Assembly (NCBI GenBank): GCA_030824555.1
Contig: JAVBXK010000019.1
Location: 1 to 64,000 of the forward strand
Source of the DNA: a bacterium
GTDB taxonomy: Bacteria; Pseudomonadota; Gammaproteobacteria; Burkholderiales; Burkholderiaceae_C
Length of the DNA: 64,000 bases
Direction of reading: 5' to 3'
Below, piece by piece: positions 15,965 to 24,932 of this stretch (positions within the stretch are counted from its first letter, which is position 1; the number at the start of each line of letters is the position of its first letter). A program made the translations under genes and the position numbers. The notes beneath the pieces were generated by a model, which did not search any database, was not told the DNA's origin, and saw nothing but the letters and a program-made list of their open reading frames with translations.

Positions 15965-17434
15965 ATGACGCCTCATCCCCACCTGCCCACCGATGCCGAG
16001 AGCATCTTGGAGCTCGCCGCGCGCTCCATGTTCGACCTGTTTGCCAACGCCAGCGAGGGCATGCTGCTGGTGGACCGAGACGCGCGCGTGGTCTGGATCA
16101 ACGACCAGTACCGCCGCTTCCTTCCCGCATTGGGTTTTGCGCGCGAGGCAGATTTTGTGGGCCACCCGGTGTCGGCTGTGGTGCAAAACACGCAAATGCA
16201 CCAGGTGCTGCAAACGGGCAAACCCATTTTGATTGACCTGCTGAGCAACCGGGCGGGCACCTTTGTGGTCAGCCGCATCCCGCTGCGCGATGCGAGCGGG
16301 ATGGTCATTGGGGCGTTGGGCATCGTGCTGTTCGAGCAGCCTCAGGCCAATTTGCAGCCGCTGATTGCCAAGTTCTCGGATTTGCAGCGCGAATTGGAAG
16401 ATGCCCGAAAAGAATTGGCAAAAACACGACTTGGTGCAAGTGGTAAAAGACAATCTCGCTACACATTTGCAAGCTTTGTGGGCCGCAGCGAAGCCGCTGT
16501 TGACGTGAAGCGCCAAGCACGCCGTGCCGCGCAAACCAGCAGCCCTGTGCTGCTGCTGGGTGAAACCGGTACCGGCAAAGAGCTGCTGGCTCAGGCCATA
16601 CACGCGGCGTCGGCACGGGCGCAGGGGCCGTTTGTGGGGGTGAACATCGCGGCCGTGCCCGACACCTTGCTGGAGGCTGAATTTTTTGGCGTGGCCCCCG
16701 GTGCCTACACGGGCGCAGACCGCAAGGGCCGCGACGGCAAGTTCAAACTGGCCGACGGTGGCACGCTGTTCCTGGACGAAATTGGCGACATGCCGGTGGG
16801 CTTGCAAGCCAAGTTGCTGCGTGCGCTGCAAGAAGGCGAAATAGAGCCCTTGGGCTCCAACCGCCTGGTGCCGTTCAACGCGCGCGTGGTGGCCGCCACC
16901 TCGCGCGATTTGCAGGCGCTGGTCAGGGAAGGGCGGTTCCGCGAAGACCTGTACTACCGCCTCAGCGTGTTGCCCATTCGCGTGCCCCCGCTGCGCGAGC
17001 GCCGCGAAGACATTCCCGCGCTGCTGGAAACGCTGGGTGAAGACATGCTGCACCGCGACGGCGTGCACCCGCCCGAGCTGGAGCCCCAGGCGTTGGCGCT
17101 GCTGAGCGCGCAAACCTGGCGCGGCAACATACGCGAGCTGCGCAACGTGCTGGAACAGGCCACGTTGCGGTGCGACACCGACCGCATCGGCGCTGCGCAG
17201 GTGGAACAGGTGCTGCGCGCATCCGGTGTGGCCGAGGTGGCCCCTGCGTTGCCGGTGGCCAGCGTGTCGGGGGCCGATGACGTTACCCGCCCGCTGGCCG
17301 AGCAGGTGACCGAGCTGGAGCAGCGCGCACTGGCCGCTGCCTTGCAGGCCACCCAAGGCAACAAGCAAGCAGCGGCCCGCAGGCTGGGTATTTCGCGTGC
17401 CAAGCTGTATGCTTTACTGGATAACCCTGATTGA
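15965..17434 (+). CDS. Sigma-54-dependent activator with N-terminal PAS domain
   Basis: A 489-residue enhancer-binding protein. An N-terminal PAS-like sensor (about 20-125) joins through a helical linker (about 130-160) to an AAA+ domain with Walker A GETGTGKE (199-206), GAYTGA (246-251, a tyrosine variant of the sigma-54-contacting GAFTGA loop), Walker B TLFLDEIG (267-274) and R-finger region FREDLYYRLSVLPI. A Fis-type helix-turn-helix ends it (NKQAAARRLGISRAKLYALL). No receiver domain is present, so it probably senses a ligand. A dyad and a -24/-12 promoter lie between it and the ABC transporter, its likely target. No strong Shine-Dalgarno precedes the chosen ATG. Confidence 0.92.
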   Translation: MTPHPHLPTDAESILELAARSMFDLFANASEGMLLVDRDARVVWINDQYRRFLPALGFAREADFVGHPVSAVVQNTQMHQVLQTGKPILIDLLSNRAGTFVVSRIPLRDASGMVIGALGIVLFEQPQANLQPLIAKFSDLQRELEDARKELAKTRLGASGKRQSRYTFASFVGRSEAAVDVKRQARRAAQTSSPVLLLGETGTGKELLAQAIHAASARAQGPFVGVNIAAVPDTLLEAEFFGVAPGAYTGADRKGRDGKFKLADGGTLFLDEIGDMPVGLQAKLLRALQEGEIEPLGSNRLVPFNARVVAATSRDLQALVREGRFREDLYYRLSVLPIRVPPLRERREDIPALLETLGEDMLHRDGVHPPELEPQALALLSAQTWRGNIRELRNVLEQATLRCDTDRIGAAQVEQVLRASGVAEVAPALPVASVSGADDVTRPLAEQVTELEQRALAAALQATQGNKQAAARRLGISRAKLYALLDNPD

Positions 17435-17487
17435 ATTTCAGGCATGTGTCTGAAATCCAGGCAATTGAGTTGTCTTGATTTCAGGCA
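17435..17487 (+). promoter_or_regulatory. Enhancer site for the sigma-54 activator
   Basis: ATTTCAG at 17435 and CTGAAAT at 17450 form a 22-base dyad with 9 of 10 arm positions paired. A third half-site, ATTTCAGGCA, lies at 17478. The cluster is about 110 bases upstream of the -24/-12 promoter, a usual enhancer distance. Confidence 0.6.
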
Positions 17488-17562
17488 AATTGAGTGGCCT
17501 GGGATGGCCGCATGGGTGAGTAAGCTGAGCAAAATCAAGCACTTGGTGTGCAACTCGACAGC

Positions 17563-17578
17563 TGGCACAAAGGGTGCA
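17563..17578 (+). promoter_or_regulatory. Sigma-54 (-24/-12) promoter of the ABC transporter operon
   Basis: TGGCAC-AAAGG-GTGCA, with ten bases between the invariant GG and GC as sigma-54 promoters require and one mismatch to TTGCA. The AGGAGA ribosome site and the ATG at 17611 follow at sensible distance. Confidence 0.7.
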
Positions 17579-17610
17579 ATGGGGCTGTACCTAACCAGGA
17601 GACACCTCAC

Positions 17611-18810
17611 ATGCAACGCCGCCCCCTTTTCAAGCTGACCGCCCTTGCTGCTCTGGCCACCGTGGCCGGTGCATTCGCTGCACCCGCGATGGCACAAGGC
17701 AAAGACATCAAGATTGCCCACATTTACAGCAAGACCGGTCCGCTGGAAGCCTATGGCAAGCAAACCCAGACAGGTTTGATGATGGGCCTGCGATACGCTA
17801 CCGGTGGCACCATGGAGGTGAACGGCCGCAAGATCGTGGTCATTGAAAAAGACGATCAGGGCAAGCCCGACCAGGGCAAGAGCCTGCTGGCCGCCGCCTA
17901 TGGCGACGACAAGGTGGACTTGGCCGTGGGCCCCACCGCATCGCCCGTGGCGCTGGCCATGCTGCCCGTGGCCGAAGAGTACAAAAAGATCCTGCTGGTC
18001 GAGCCCGCCGTGGCCGACAGCATCACCGGCGACAAGTGGAACAAGTACATCTTCCGCACCGGCCGCAACAGCAGCCAGGACGCCATTGCCAACGCCGTGG
18101 CGCTGGACAAAGAGGGCGTGACCATCGTCACCATGGCGCAAGACTCGGCCTTCGGCAAAGACGGCGTCAAGGCGTTCAAAGAGTCGCTCAAAAAATCCAA
18201 GCTGGTGCACGAAGAGTACCTGCCTCCCGCCACCACCGACTTCACCGCCGGTGGCCAGCGCATGATCGACAAGCTCAAGGGCCTGCCAGGCCGAAAGGTG
18301 ATCTTCATCATCTGGGCTGGCGGCAACCCGTTCAAGATTGCCGACATGGACCTGAAGCGCCACGGCATCGAAATTGCCACGGGCGGCAACATCTTGCCGG
18401 CCATGGTGGCGTACAAGCAGTTCCCCGGCATGGAAGGCGCTGCGTACTACTACTTCGGCATGCCCAAAAACCCGGTCAACGAAGCACTGGTGGCCCAGCA
18501 CTACAAAGAGTTCAAGGCCCCGCCCGACTTCTTCACGGCCGGTGGCTTCAGCTCGGCCATGGCCATCGTCACGGCTTTGAAAGCCACCAAGGGCGACACC
18601 ACCACCAACACCCTCATCAAAACGATGGAGGGCATGAGTTTCGACACCCCCAAGGGCAAGATGACCTTCCGCAAGGAAGACCACCAGGCCATGCAGAGCA
18701 TGTACCACTTCAAGATCAAGGTGGACCCTGCGTTCGCCTGGGGCGTGCCCGAGCTGGTGCGCGAGATCAAGCCTGAAGAAATGAACGTGCCGATCCGCAA
18801 CAACAGGTAA
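17611..18810 (+). CDS. Branched-chain-amino-acid-type ABC transporter substrate-binding protein
   Basis: Periplasmic binding protein of the LivK/Leu-Ile-Val family, 399 residues, with a signal peptide cleaved after AMA. The type I fold is plain from DIKIAHIYSKTGPLEAYGKQTQTGLMMGL at the mature N-terminus, VDLAVGPTASPVALAM, and the second-lobe segment KVIFIIWAGGNP. The ligand cannot be read from sequence. Clustering with a 3-hydroxybutyrate-oligomer hydrolase suggests hydroxyacid monomers or oligomers. AGGAGA lies just upstream of the ATG at 17611. A large stem-loop follows the stop. Confidence 0.88.
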   Translation: MQRRPLFKLTALAALATVAGAFAAPAMAQGKDIKIAHIYSKTGPLEAYGKQTQTGLMMGLRYATGGTMEVNGRKIVVIEKDDQGKPDQGKSLLAAAYGDDKVDLAVGPTASPVALAMLPVAEEYKKILLVEPAVADSITGDKWNKYIFRTGRNSSQDAIANAVALDKEGVTIVTMAQDSAFGKDGVKAFKESLKKSKLVHEEYLPPATTDFTAGGQRMIDKLKGLPGRKVIFIIWAGGNPFKIADMDLKRHGIEIATGGNILPAMVAYKQFPGMEGAAYYYFGMPKNPVNEALVAQHYKEFKAPPDFFTAGGFSSAMAIVTALKATKGDTTTNTLIKTMEGMSFDTPKGKMTFRKEDHQAMQSMYHFKIKVDPAFAWGVPELVREIKPEEMNVPIRNNR

Positions 18811-18822
18811 TGGCAGGCGGTA

Positions 18823-18861
18823 AGAGGCAGGAACCTGAAATTCAGGATCATTTCTGCCTCT
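18823..18861 (+). promoter_or_regulatory. Stem-loop between binding-protein and ATPase genes
   Basis: Outer arms AGAGGCAG / CTGCCTCT enclose an inner palindrome CCTGAA-A-TTCAGG. There is no T-run. Such hairpins after binding-protein genes often protect the upstream mRNA and raise its expression over the rest of the operon. Confidence 0.55.
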
Positions 18862-18963
18862 GTCGCTTGACCCTGTTGGGTTGTCAGCTACTGATTCAGC
18901 AAGCTGGCAACCCCTTCGATTCCGCTTCAATTGGCCGCCAACGGCCCGCTTGCAACCCGTTCC

Positions 18964-19758
18964 ATGCTTCAAACCCAAGACCTCACGATCCGCTTTGGCG
19001 GACACGTGGCGGTGAATGCTGTCTCGTGCACGTTTGCACCGGGCACGCTCACCGCCATCGTCGGCCCCAACGGCGCGGGCAAAACCACGTACTTCAACCT
19101 GATTTCGGGCCAGTTGCCCGCGTCAGCTGGCAGCGTGAGCCTGAACGGGCACAACCTGTCGGGCCTGCCTGCGTCGGCCCGCACCCGTGCGGGGCTGGGC
19201 AGGGCGTTTCAGTTGACCAACCTGTTCCCCAACCTCAGCGTGCTGGAAAACGTGCGGCTGGCCGTGCAGGCCGCCAGCGCCGGACCACACCGCCGGGGGC
19301 TGAACCTGTGGAGCATCTGGAGCGACCACGCCGCCCTGACTGACCGCGCGCATGCCATTCTGGTGTCGGTGTCCATGGCCGCACAGCAGGATGCCGTGGT
19401 GGCCAGCTTGCCGCATGGCGACCAACGGAAACTGGAAGTGGCGCTGCTGATGGCGCTTGACCCACAGGTGTACATGTTTGACGAACCCACCGCGGGCATG
19501 AGCCACGACGAGGCCCCGGTCATCCTCAACCTCATTCGGCAATTGAAAGCCGATAAAACCAAAACCATTTTGCTGGTGGAGCACAAGATGGACGTGGTGC
19601 GCGAACTGGCTGACCGCATCATCGTGCTGCACAACGGCACCTTGGTGGCCGACGGCGACCCGGCCACCGTGATTGCTTCGCCCGTGGTGCAAGAGGCCTA
19701 CCTGGGTGTGAGCGCCCAGCCCGATGCGGCGGCCAAAGCTGCAGGAGCCGTGGCATGA
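18964..19758 (+). CDS. ABC transporter ATP-binding protein, LivG type
   Basis: A 264-residue ATPase with Walker A GPNGAGKTT, Q-loop in GLGRAFQLTNLFPNLSVLENV, a LivG-type signature LPHGDQRKLE, Walker B VYMFDEPTAGM and switch histidine in LLVEHKMD. LivG proteins normally carry this degenerate signature. The ATG at 18964 begins at the first family-like residues (MLQTQDLTIRFGG). An in-frame start at 18931 would add eleven residues. The 3' end overlaps the next gene by four bases (ATGA). Confidence 0.92.
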   Translation: MLQTQDLTIRFGGHVAVNAVSCTFAPGTLTAIVGPNGAGKTTYFNLISGQLPASAGSVSLNGHNLSGLPASARTRAGLGRAFQLTNLFPNLSVLENVRLAVQAASAGPHRRGLNLWSIWSDHAALTDRAHAILVSVSMAAQQDAVVASLPHGDQRKLEVALLMALDPQVYMFDEPTAGMSHDEAPVILNLIRQLKADKTKTILLVEHKMDVVRELADRIIVLHNGTLVADGDPATVIASPVVQEAYLGVSAQPDAAAKAAGAVA

Positions 19759-20570
19759 GCAACTACCACAGCACAAGCGGTCTGTTTGCCCCGCAGCCCG
19801 CCAAAGTGGCCACAGCCAAACAAGTGCCCTTGCCGCCGACCGTACCGGTGGAAGCGCTGCTTCGCCTGGAAGGTGTGCACACGCACATCGGTGCGTATCA
19901 CATCCTGCACGGGGTGGATTTGGTGGTGCCACGCGGGCAGCTCACCATGCTGCTGGGCCGCAACGGCGCGGGCAAAACCACCACGTTGCGCACCATCATG
20001 GGGTTGTGGCAGGCCTCGCAGGGCAGGGTGGTGTTCAACGGGCAGGACATCACGCGTCTGCACACGCCGCACATTGCGGGCCTGAACATTGCCTATGTGC
20101 CCGAAAACATGGGCATTTTTGCCGACCTGACCGTCAAAGAAAACATGCTGCTGGCTGCCCGTGCGGCCAAGCGTGCGAGTCAGATGGACGAGGCCCGTTT
20201 GCAGTGGATTTTCAAACTGTTCCCGGCTGTGGAAAAGTTCTGGAACCACCCGGCAGGCAAGCTGTCGGGCGGGCAGAAACAGATGCTGGCGGTGTCACGC
20301 GCCATCGTCGAGCCGCGCGATTTGCTCATCATCGACGAGCCCAGCAAAGGCTTGGCCCCCGTGATGATCAACAACATGATCGATGCCTTCCAGCAGCTCA
20401 AAGCCAGCGGCGTGACCATTTTGCTGGTGGAACAAAACATCAATTTTGCCAAACGCCTGGGTGACACCGTGGCCGTGATGGACGATGGCCGCGTGGTCCA
20501 TGCCGGCAACATGCAGGCATTGGCACAAGACGAGGCGTTGCAGCGTTCGCTGCTGGGGTTGGCACTGTGA
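19755..20570 (+). CDS. ABC transporter ATP-binding protein, LivF type
   Basis: A 271-residue ATPase with an N-terminal extension of about 35 residues before the domain. Walker A GRNGAGKTTT, PENMGIFADLTVKENM, signature LSGGQKQ, Walker B LLIIDEPSKGLAP and VEQN are all intact. It pairs with the LivG-type subunit and starts inside the end of that gene (ATGA overlap), so the two are coupled. Confidence 0.92.
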   Translation: MSNYHSTSGLFAPQPAKVATAKQVPLPPTVPVEALLRLEGVHTHIGAYHILHGVDLVVPRGQLTMLLGRNGAGKTTTLRTIMGLWQASQGRVVFNGQDITRLHTPHIAGLNIAYVPENMGIFADLTVKENMLLAARAAKRASQMDEARLQWIFKLFPAVEKFWNHPAGKLSGGQKQMLAVSRAIVEPRDLLIIDEPSKGLAPVMINNMIDAFQQLKASGVTILLVEQNINFAKRLGDTVAVMDDGRVVHAGNMQALAQDEALQRSLLGLAL

Positions 20571-20634
20571 AAAATTGCAATAAAAAAATGCACCTTACGC
20601 TTTCTTGTGAAGCTTTGTTTGCTATTGAAAATAT
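20571..20634 (-). repeat. Palindromic interspersed element, copy 2
   Basis: Read on the minus strand it has ATAGC, AAGCTT, a loop, AAAGCG, AAGGTGC and a run of seven T. It fills the gap between the LivF- and LivH-type genes. Confidence 0.65.
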
Positions 20635-20649
20635 AGAAATGGAGTGTGC

Positions 20650-21633
20650 ATGAAGCTCGTCAGTCTGGATGTCAAGCCCCTGTTGCTGGTGCCGGTGCTG
20701 GCGCTGGCCGTGCTGCCCTTCATCGGCTCGGGGTCCACGTGGGTCACGCTCACGGTGGCGGGACTGGCCATGGGCATGATCATTTTCATCATCGCGTCCG
20801 GGTTGACGCTGGTGTTCGGCCTGATGGACGTGCTGAACTTCGGCCACGGCCTGTTCATTGCGCTGGGTGCCTTCGTGGCCACCAGCGTCATGGGCGGCAT
20901 GGGCGACTGGACGGGCTCTGACGAGCTCTGGCGCAACATGGTGGCCGTGCTGCCTGCCATGGCGGTGGCCATGGCCGTGGCGGCTGCGGTGGGCCTGGCG
21001 TTCGAGCGCTTCATCGTGCGGCCCGTGTACGGCCAGCACCTGAAGCAAATCCTGATCACCATGGGCGGGATGATCATTGGCGAAGAGCTGATCAAGGTCG
21101 TCTGGGGGCCGCTGCAAATACCGCTGCCCCTGCCCGAAGGCATGCGCGGCGCGGTGTACCTGGGCGATGCCGCCGTGGAAAAGTACCGCCTGATCGCCGT
21201 GGTGGTGGGGCTGGCCGTGTTTGCGCTGCAGTTCTGGGTGCTGGCGCGTACCAAAGTGGGCCTACTGATCCGTGCAGGGGTGCAGGACCGCGAGATGGTG
21301 GAGTCGCTGGGCTACCGCATCCGCCGCCTGTTTGTGGGCGTGTTCGTGGTGGGCAGCGCGTTGGCGGGCCTGGGTGGCGTGATGTGGGGCATGTACCAGC
21401 AAAGCGTGGTGCCGCAAATGGGCGCGCAGGTGAACGTGCTGATCTTCATCGTGATCATCATCGGCGGTCTGGGCTCCACGGGCGGGGCGCTGATCGGCTC
21501 GCTGCTGGTGGGGCTGATGGCCAACTACACCGGTTTTCTGGCACCCAAAGTGGCGCTGTTTTCCAACATCGCGCTGATGGTGGCCATCCTGTTGTGGCGC
21601 CCGCAAGGGGTCTATCCCGTGGCCAATCGCTGA
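20650..21633 (+). CDS. ABC transporter permease, LivH type
   Basis: A hydrophobic 327-residue inner-membrane permease with about eight membrane segments. Family marks are GLTLVFGLMDVLNFGHGLFIALGAF near the N-terminus and GLGSTGGALIGSLLVGL near the C-terminus. Start choice: GGAG at 20641-20644 serves either the ATG at 20650 or the GTG two codons earlier. I prefer the ATG. The palindromic element lies just upstream. Confidence 0.9.
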   Translation: MKLVSLDVKPLLLVPVLALAVLPFIGSGSTWVTLTVAGLAMGMIIFIIASGLTLVFGLMDVLNFGHGLFIALGAFVATSVMGGMGDWTGSDELWRNMVAVLPAMAVAMAVAAAVGLAFERFIVRPVYGQHLKQILITMGGMIIGEELIKVVWGPLQIPLPLPEGMRGAVYLGDAAVEKYRLIAVVVGLAVFALQFWVLARTKVGLLIRAGVQDREMVESLGYRIRRLFVGVFVVGSALAGLGGVMWGMYQQSVVPQMGAQVNVLIFIVIIIGGLGSTGGALIGSLLVGLMANYTGFLAPKVALFSNIALMVAILLWRPQGVYPVANR

Positions 21634-21653
21634 GCCCCCGAAGGAATGCTCCC

Positions 21654-22721
21654 ATGCTGAAACGACTCATTTCAAACGACCTGCCGCGCAGCCGCGTGCT
21701 GGGTGTGCTGTTGCTGGCGCTGCTGCTGGCGCTGGCGTTCGCGCCGTTCCTGGTGCCCGGTGTCAAGGCGCTGAACGTGGCGGCCAAGGTGCTGATTTTT
21801 GTGGTGCTGGTGGCCAGTTTTGACTTGCTGCTGGGCTACACCGGCATCGTCAGCTTTGCGCACACCATGTTCTTTGGCATCGGTGCCTACGGGGTGGCCA
21901 TTGCCACCACGCGCATGGGGCCCACCTGGGAGGCGTTGGCCGTGGGCATTGCAGGCGCGCTGGCCTTGAGCCTGGTGCTGTCGCTGGCGGTGGGGCTGTT
22001 TTCGCTGCGGGTGCGCGCCATTTTCTTCGCCATGATCACGCTGGCGGTGGCCACCGCGTTCATGACCTTGGCCTCTCAGCTGTCCGACATCACCGGGGGG
22101 GAGGACGGCTTGTCGTTCAAGCTGCCCTCGGTGATGTCGCCAAGCCACGAGTTTGCCGACGACCCGTTCCTGGGTGTGATGCTCGACGGCCGGTTGCTGA
22201 CCTACTACGTGCTGTTTGCCACGGCGCTGGTGCTGGTGTTGGCGTTGCTGCGCATCGTCAACTCGCCGTTCGGTCGGGTGCTGCAGGCCATTCGCGAGAA
22301 CGAGTTCCGAGCCGAAGCCATTGGCTACCGCGTGGTGGTGTACCGCACCACATCGAGCGTGCTGTCGGCATTGTTCGCGTGCCTGTCGGGCGTGATGCTG
22401 GCGCTTTGGCTGCGCTACAACGGGCCGGACACGTCGCTGAGCTTCGAAATCATGATGGACGTGCTGCTCATCGTCGTCATCGGTGGCATGGGCACCATCT
22501 ACGGCTCGGCCATTGGGGCGGTGCTGTTTCTGGTCGCGCAAAGCTATCTGCAAGACCTGCTCAGGCTGGGCAGCGAGGCCACGTCTGCCGTGCCGCTGCT
22601 GTCTGCCTTGCTGTCACCTGACCGCTGGTTGCTGTGGCTGGGCGTGTTGTTTGTGCTGTCGGTCTACCACTTCCCGACCGGCGTGGTGGGGCGGTTGCGG
22701 GCGGGGGCAGCCAGCCGATAA
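21654..22721 (+). CDS. ABC transporter permease, LivM type
   Basis: A 355-residue inner-membrane permease with the LivM marks FDLLLGYTGIVSFAHTMFFGIGAYG, the EAA-like segment GRVLQAIRENEFRAEAIGYR, and IVVIGGMGTIYGSAIGA. It pairs with the LivH-type subunit to form the channel. AAGGAA precedes the ATG at 21654, 20 bases after the livH-type stop. Confidence 0.9.
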   Translation: MLKRLISNDLPRSRVLGVLLLALLLALAFAPFLVPGVKALNVAAKVLIFVVLVASFDLLLGYTGIVSFAHTMFFGIGAYGVAIATTRMGPTWEALAVGIAGALALSLVLSLAVGLFSLRVRAIFFAMITLAVATAFMTLASQLSDITGGEDGLSFKLPSVMSPSHEFADDPFLGVMLDGRLLTYYVLFATALVLVLALLRIVNSPFGRVLQAIRENEFRAEAIGYRVVVYRTTSSVLSALFACLSGVMLALWLRYNGPDTSLSFEIMMDVLLIVVIGGMGTIYGSAIGAVLFLVAQSYLQDLLRLGSEATSAVPLLSALLSPDRWLLWLGVLFVLSVYHFPTGVVGRLRAGAASR

Positions 22722-22767
22722 GCGTTTTTTCTCGGGTCAGTTCAATTCAAAACATCAGGAGACAAGC

Positions 22768-24891
22768 ATGAAAGCATCTGTGACGAACTGGGGTTTGACC
22801 GTGGTGGCTGCCGCCAGCCTGGCCGCGTGTGGCGGTGGTGGGGACGACATCAACCAGAAACCTGCGTACCTGGGCAGCGTGGCCGAAGCCACCTATGACG
22901 GCAACACCAACGACCTGCTGACCGCCGGCCTGGGCAAAACCGGCTTGGCGTCGCCCGTGGCCCCGGCGTATGCCGACCCGCTCAACCCCACGGCTGCCGA
23001 GCTGCGTCGCAACGCCATCCACGCCAACTACCGCGCCATGCTGGACATGACTGCAGCCGGTGGCTATGGCTCGCTGTACGGCCCCAACGTGGATGCCGCT
23101 GGCGTGGTGGGCACGGGCGAGGGCAAGGTGGCCGGCACCGAATTCATTGCCTACGCCGACGACGGCACCGGCAAACAGAACGTGACGCTGATGGTGCAGC
23201 TGCCCGCCAGCTTCAACGCGGCCAGCCCCTGCATCATCACGGCCACGTCATCGGGCTCGCGCGGGGTGTATGGCGGCATCACCACGGGTGAATGGGGCTT
23301 GAAACGCGGTTGTGCGGTGGCCTACACCGACAAAGGCACAGGCGCCGCCCCGCACGACATGGGGGCCGACACCGTGCCTCTGGTCGATGGCAGGCGCGCC
23401 AGCGCGGCCATGGCTGGCCAGGCTGCGGCGTTCAACGCAGGCCTCAGCAGTGCCGAGCTGGCGGCGTTCAACACCGCCACGCCCAACCGTTTTGCGTTCA
23501 AACACGCCCATTCGGGCCAGAACGCCGAGAAAAATTGGGGCCAGAACACCTTGCAGGCCGTGGCGTTTGCGTTTTACGCCATCAACCAGAAGTACGGTTC
23601 GCTCGATGCACTGGGTAACCGCTACCAGACCATCAAGCCGTCCAACACCATCGTCATCGCGTCCAGCCTGTCCAACGGCGGCGGGGCGGCCATTGCCGCA
23701 GCCGAACAGGACACGGCTGGCCTGATTGACGGCGTGGCCGTGTCCGAGCCCGCCATTGAAATGCCCGCCAACCCAGGCGTGACCGTCAAGCGTGGCACCA
23801 CCACCCTTGCCGTGACCAGCAAAACCCTGGTGGACTTCACGACCCACGCCAACCTGTACCAGGCCTGTGCGTCGCTGGCGCCATCTGTCAGCACCAGCCC
23901 GTATGCAGCGGCATTCACTGCCGGGTTTGCCAGCACAGCACTGCCCATTGCGCCCAACCGCTGCGCCGCGCTGCAGGCCAAGGGCTTGCTCACGGCCACC
24001 ACCACAGCAGGCCAGGCCGAAGAGGCGTTGCAAAAGCTGCGTGACTACGGCTGGGAGCCCGAGTCCAACACGCTGCACGCATCGCTGGCCGCTTTCGAAG
24101 TGGCTCCTGCTGTGGCCGTGACGTTTGCCAACAGCCTGTCACGCGCCAGCGTGAAAGACCACCTGTGCGGCTTCAGCTTCGGCTCTGCTGTGGCAGCAAC
24201 CGGTGCAGTCAACACGCTGGCTGCCGCCTCGCTGGCAGGCATGTTTGCCACCGGCAACGGTGTGCCACCCTCCAGCGGCGTGCAGCTGCTCAACAACCAA
24301 GGCAAGTTGGGTGCCGGGCGCGACTTTTTGTCGTTCAACGCCGCAGGCGTGGCCGACTGGAACCTGGACGGTGCGCTGTGCCTGCGCAACCTGGTCGCAG
24401 GTACCGATGCTGCGGCGCAGAAGCTGCAGGCCGGTGTCAACGAAACCCGCCGCAACGGCAACCTGCGCGGCAAGCCCACCGTCATCGTGCACGGCCGGGC
24501 CGATGCATTGCTGCCGGTCAACCACACCTCGCGCCCCTATGCCGCGCTCAACCGCCAGGTGGAAGGCACCGCCAGCAAGCTGAGCTACGTGGAAGTGACC
24601 AACGCGCAGCACTTCGATTCGTTCATTGGTCTGCCCACCGTGCTGCCAGGCTATGACACCCGCTATGTGCCCCTGCACGTGTACCTGAACCGCGCGCTCG
24701 ACGCCATGTACTACCACCTGAAAAACGGCAAACCACTGCCCGCCAGCCAGGTGGTGCGCACATTGCCACGCGGCGGCACACCCGGTGCGGCACCGGCCAT
24801 CACGGCTGCCAACGTGCCCGCCATGCTGACCACCCCCGCAGCGGGCGATGCCATCGCCATCACGGCAGCCAGCATCGTGGTGCCTGACTGA
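22768..24891 (+). CDS. D-(-)-3-hydroxybutyrate oligomer hydrolase, lipoprotein
   Basis: A 707-residue member of the 3-hydroxybutyrate-oligomer hydrolase family of betaproteobacteria, which cuts the oligomers left by poly(3-hydroxybutyrate) depolymerase to monomers. A lipobox (LAAC, C21, then a glycine run) puts it on a membrane facing the periplasm or outside. The likely nucleophile is S302 in SSLSNGGGA, with the GSRGVYGG and HAHSGQNAEKNWGQNT segments upstream and HGRADALLPVNHTSRPY and NAQHFDSF near the C-terminus supplying acid and histidine. CAGGAGA precedes the ATG. It follows the transporter permease by 46 bases and is probably in the same operon. Confidence 0.83.
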   Translation: MKASVTNWGLTVVAAASLAACGGGGDDINQKPAYLGSVAEATYDGNTNDLLTAGLGKTGLASPVAPAYADPLNPTAAELRRNAIHANYRAMLDMTAAGGYGSLYGPNVDAAGVVGTGEGKVAGTEFIAYADDGTGKQNVTLMVQLPASFNAASPCIITATSSGSRGVYGGITTGEWGLKRGCAVAYTDKGTGAAPHDMGADTVPLVDGRRASAAMAGQAAAFNAGLSSAELAAFNTATPNRFAFKHAHSGQNAEKNWGQNTLQAVAFAFYAINQKYGSLDALGNRYQTIKPSNTIVIASSLSNGGGAAIAAAEQDTAGLIDGVAVSEPAIEMPANPGVTVKRGTTTLAVTSKTLVDFTTHANLYQACASLAPSVSTSPYAAAFTAGFASTALPIAPNRCAALQAKGLLTATTTAGQAEEALQKLRDYGWEPESNTLHASLAAFEVAPAVAVTFANSLSRASVKDHLCGFSFGSAVAATGAVNTLAAASLAGMFATGNGVPPSSGVQLLNNQGKLGAGRDFLSFNAAGVADWNLDGALCLRNLVAGTDAAAQKLQAGVNETRRNGNLRGKPTVIVHGRADALLPVNHTSRPYAALNRQVEGTASKLSYVEVTNAQHFDSFIGLPTVLPGYDTRYVPLHVYLNRALDAMYYHLKNGKPLPASQVVRTLPRGGTPGAAPAITAANVPAMLTTPAAGDAIAITAASIVVPD

Positions 24892-24932
24892 GCAACCTGC
24901 GTTTTACACCCCACCTACACAGGCCTGCTGCC

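Noticed and set aside
16411-16475. AT-richer patch in the sigma-54 activator between the PAS and AAA+ domains
   Set aside because: It does not share the element core. Linkers are free to vary in composition.
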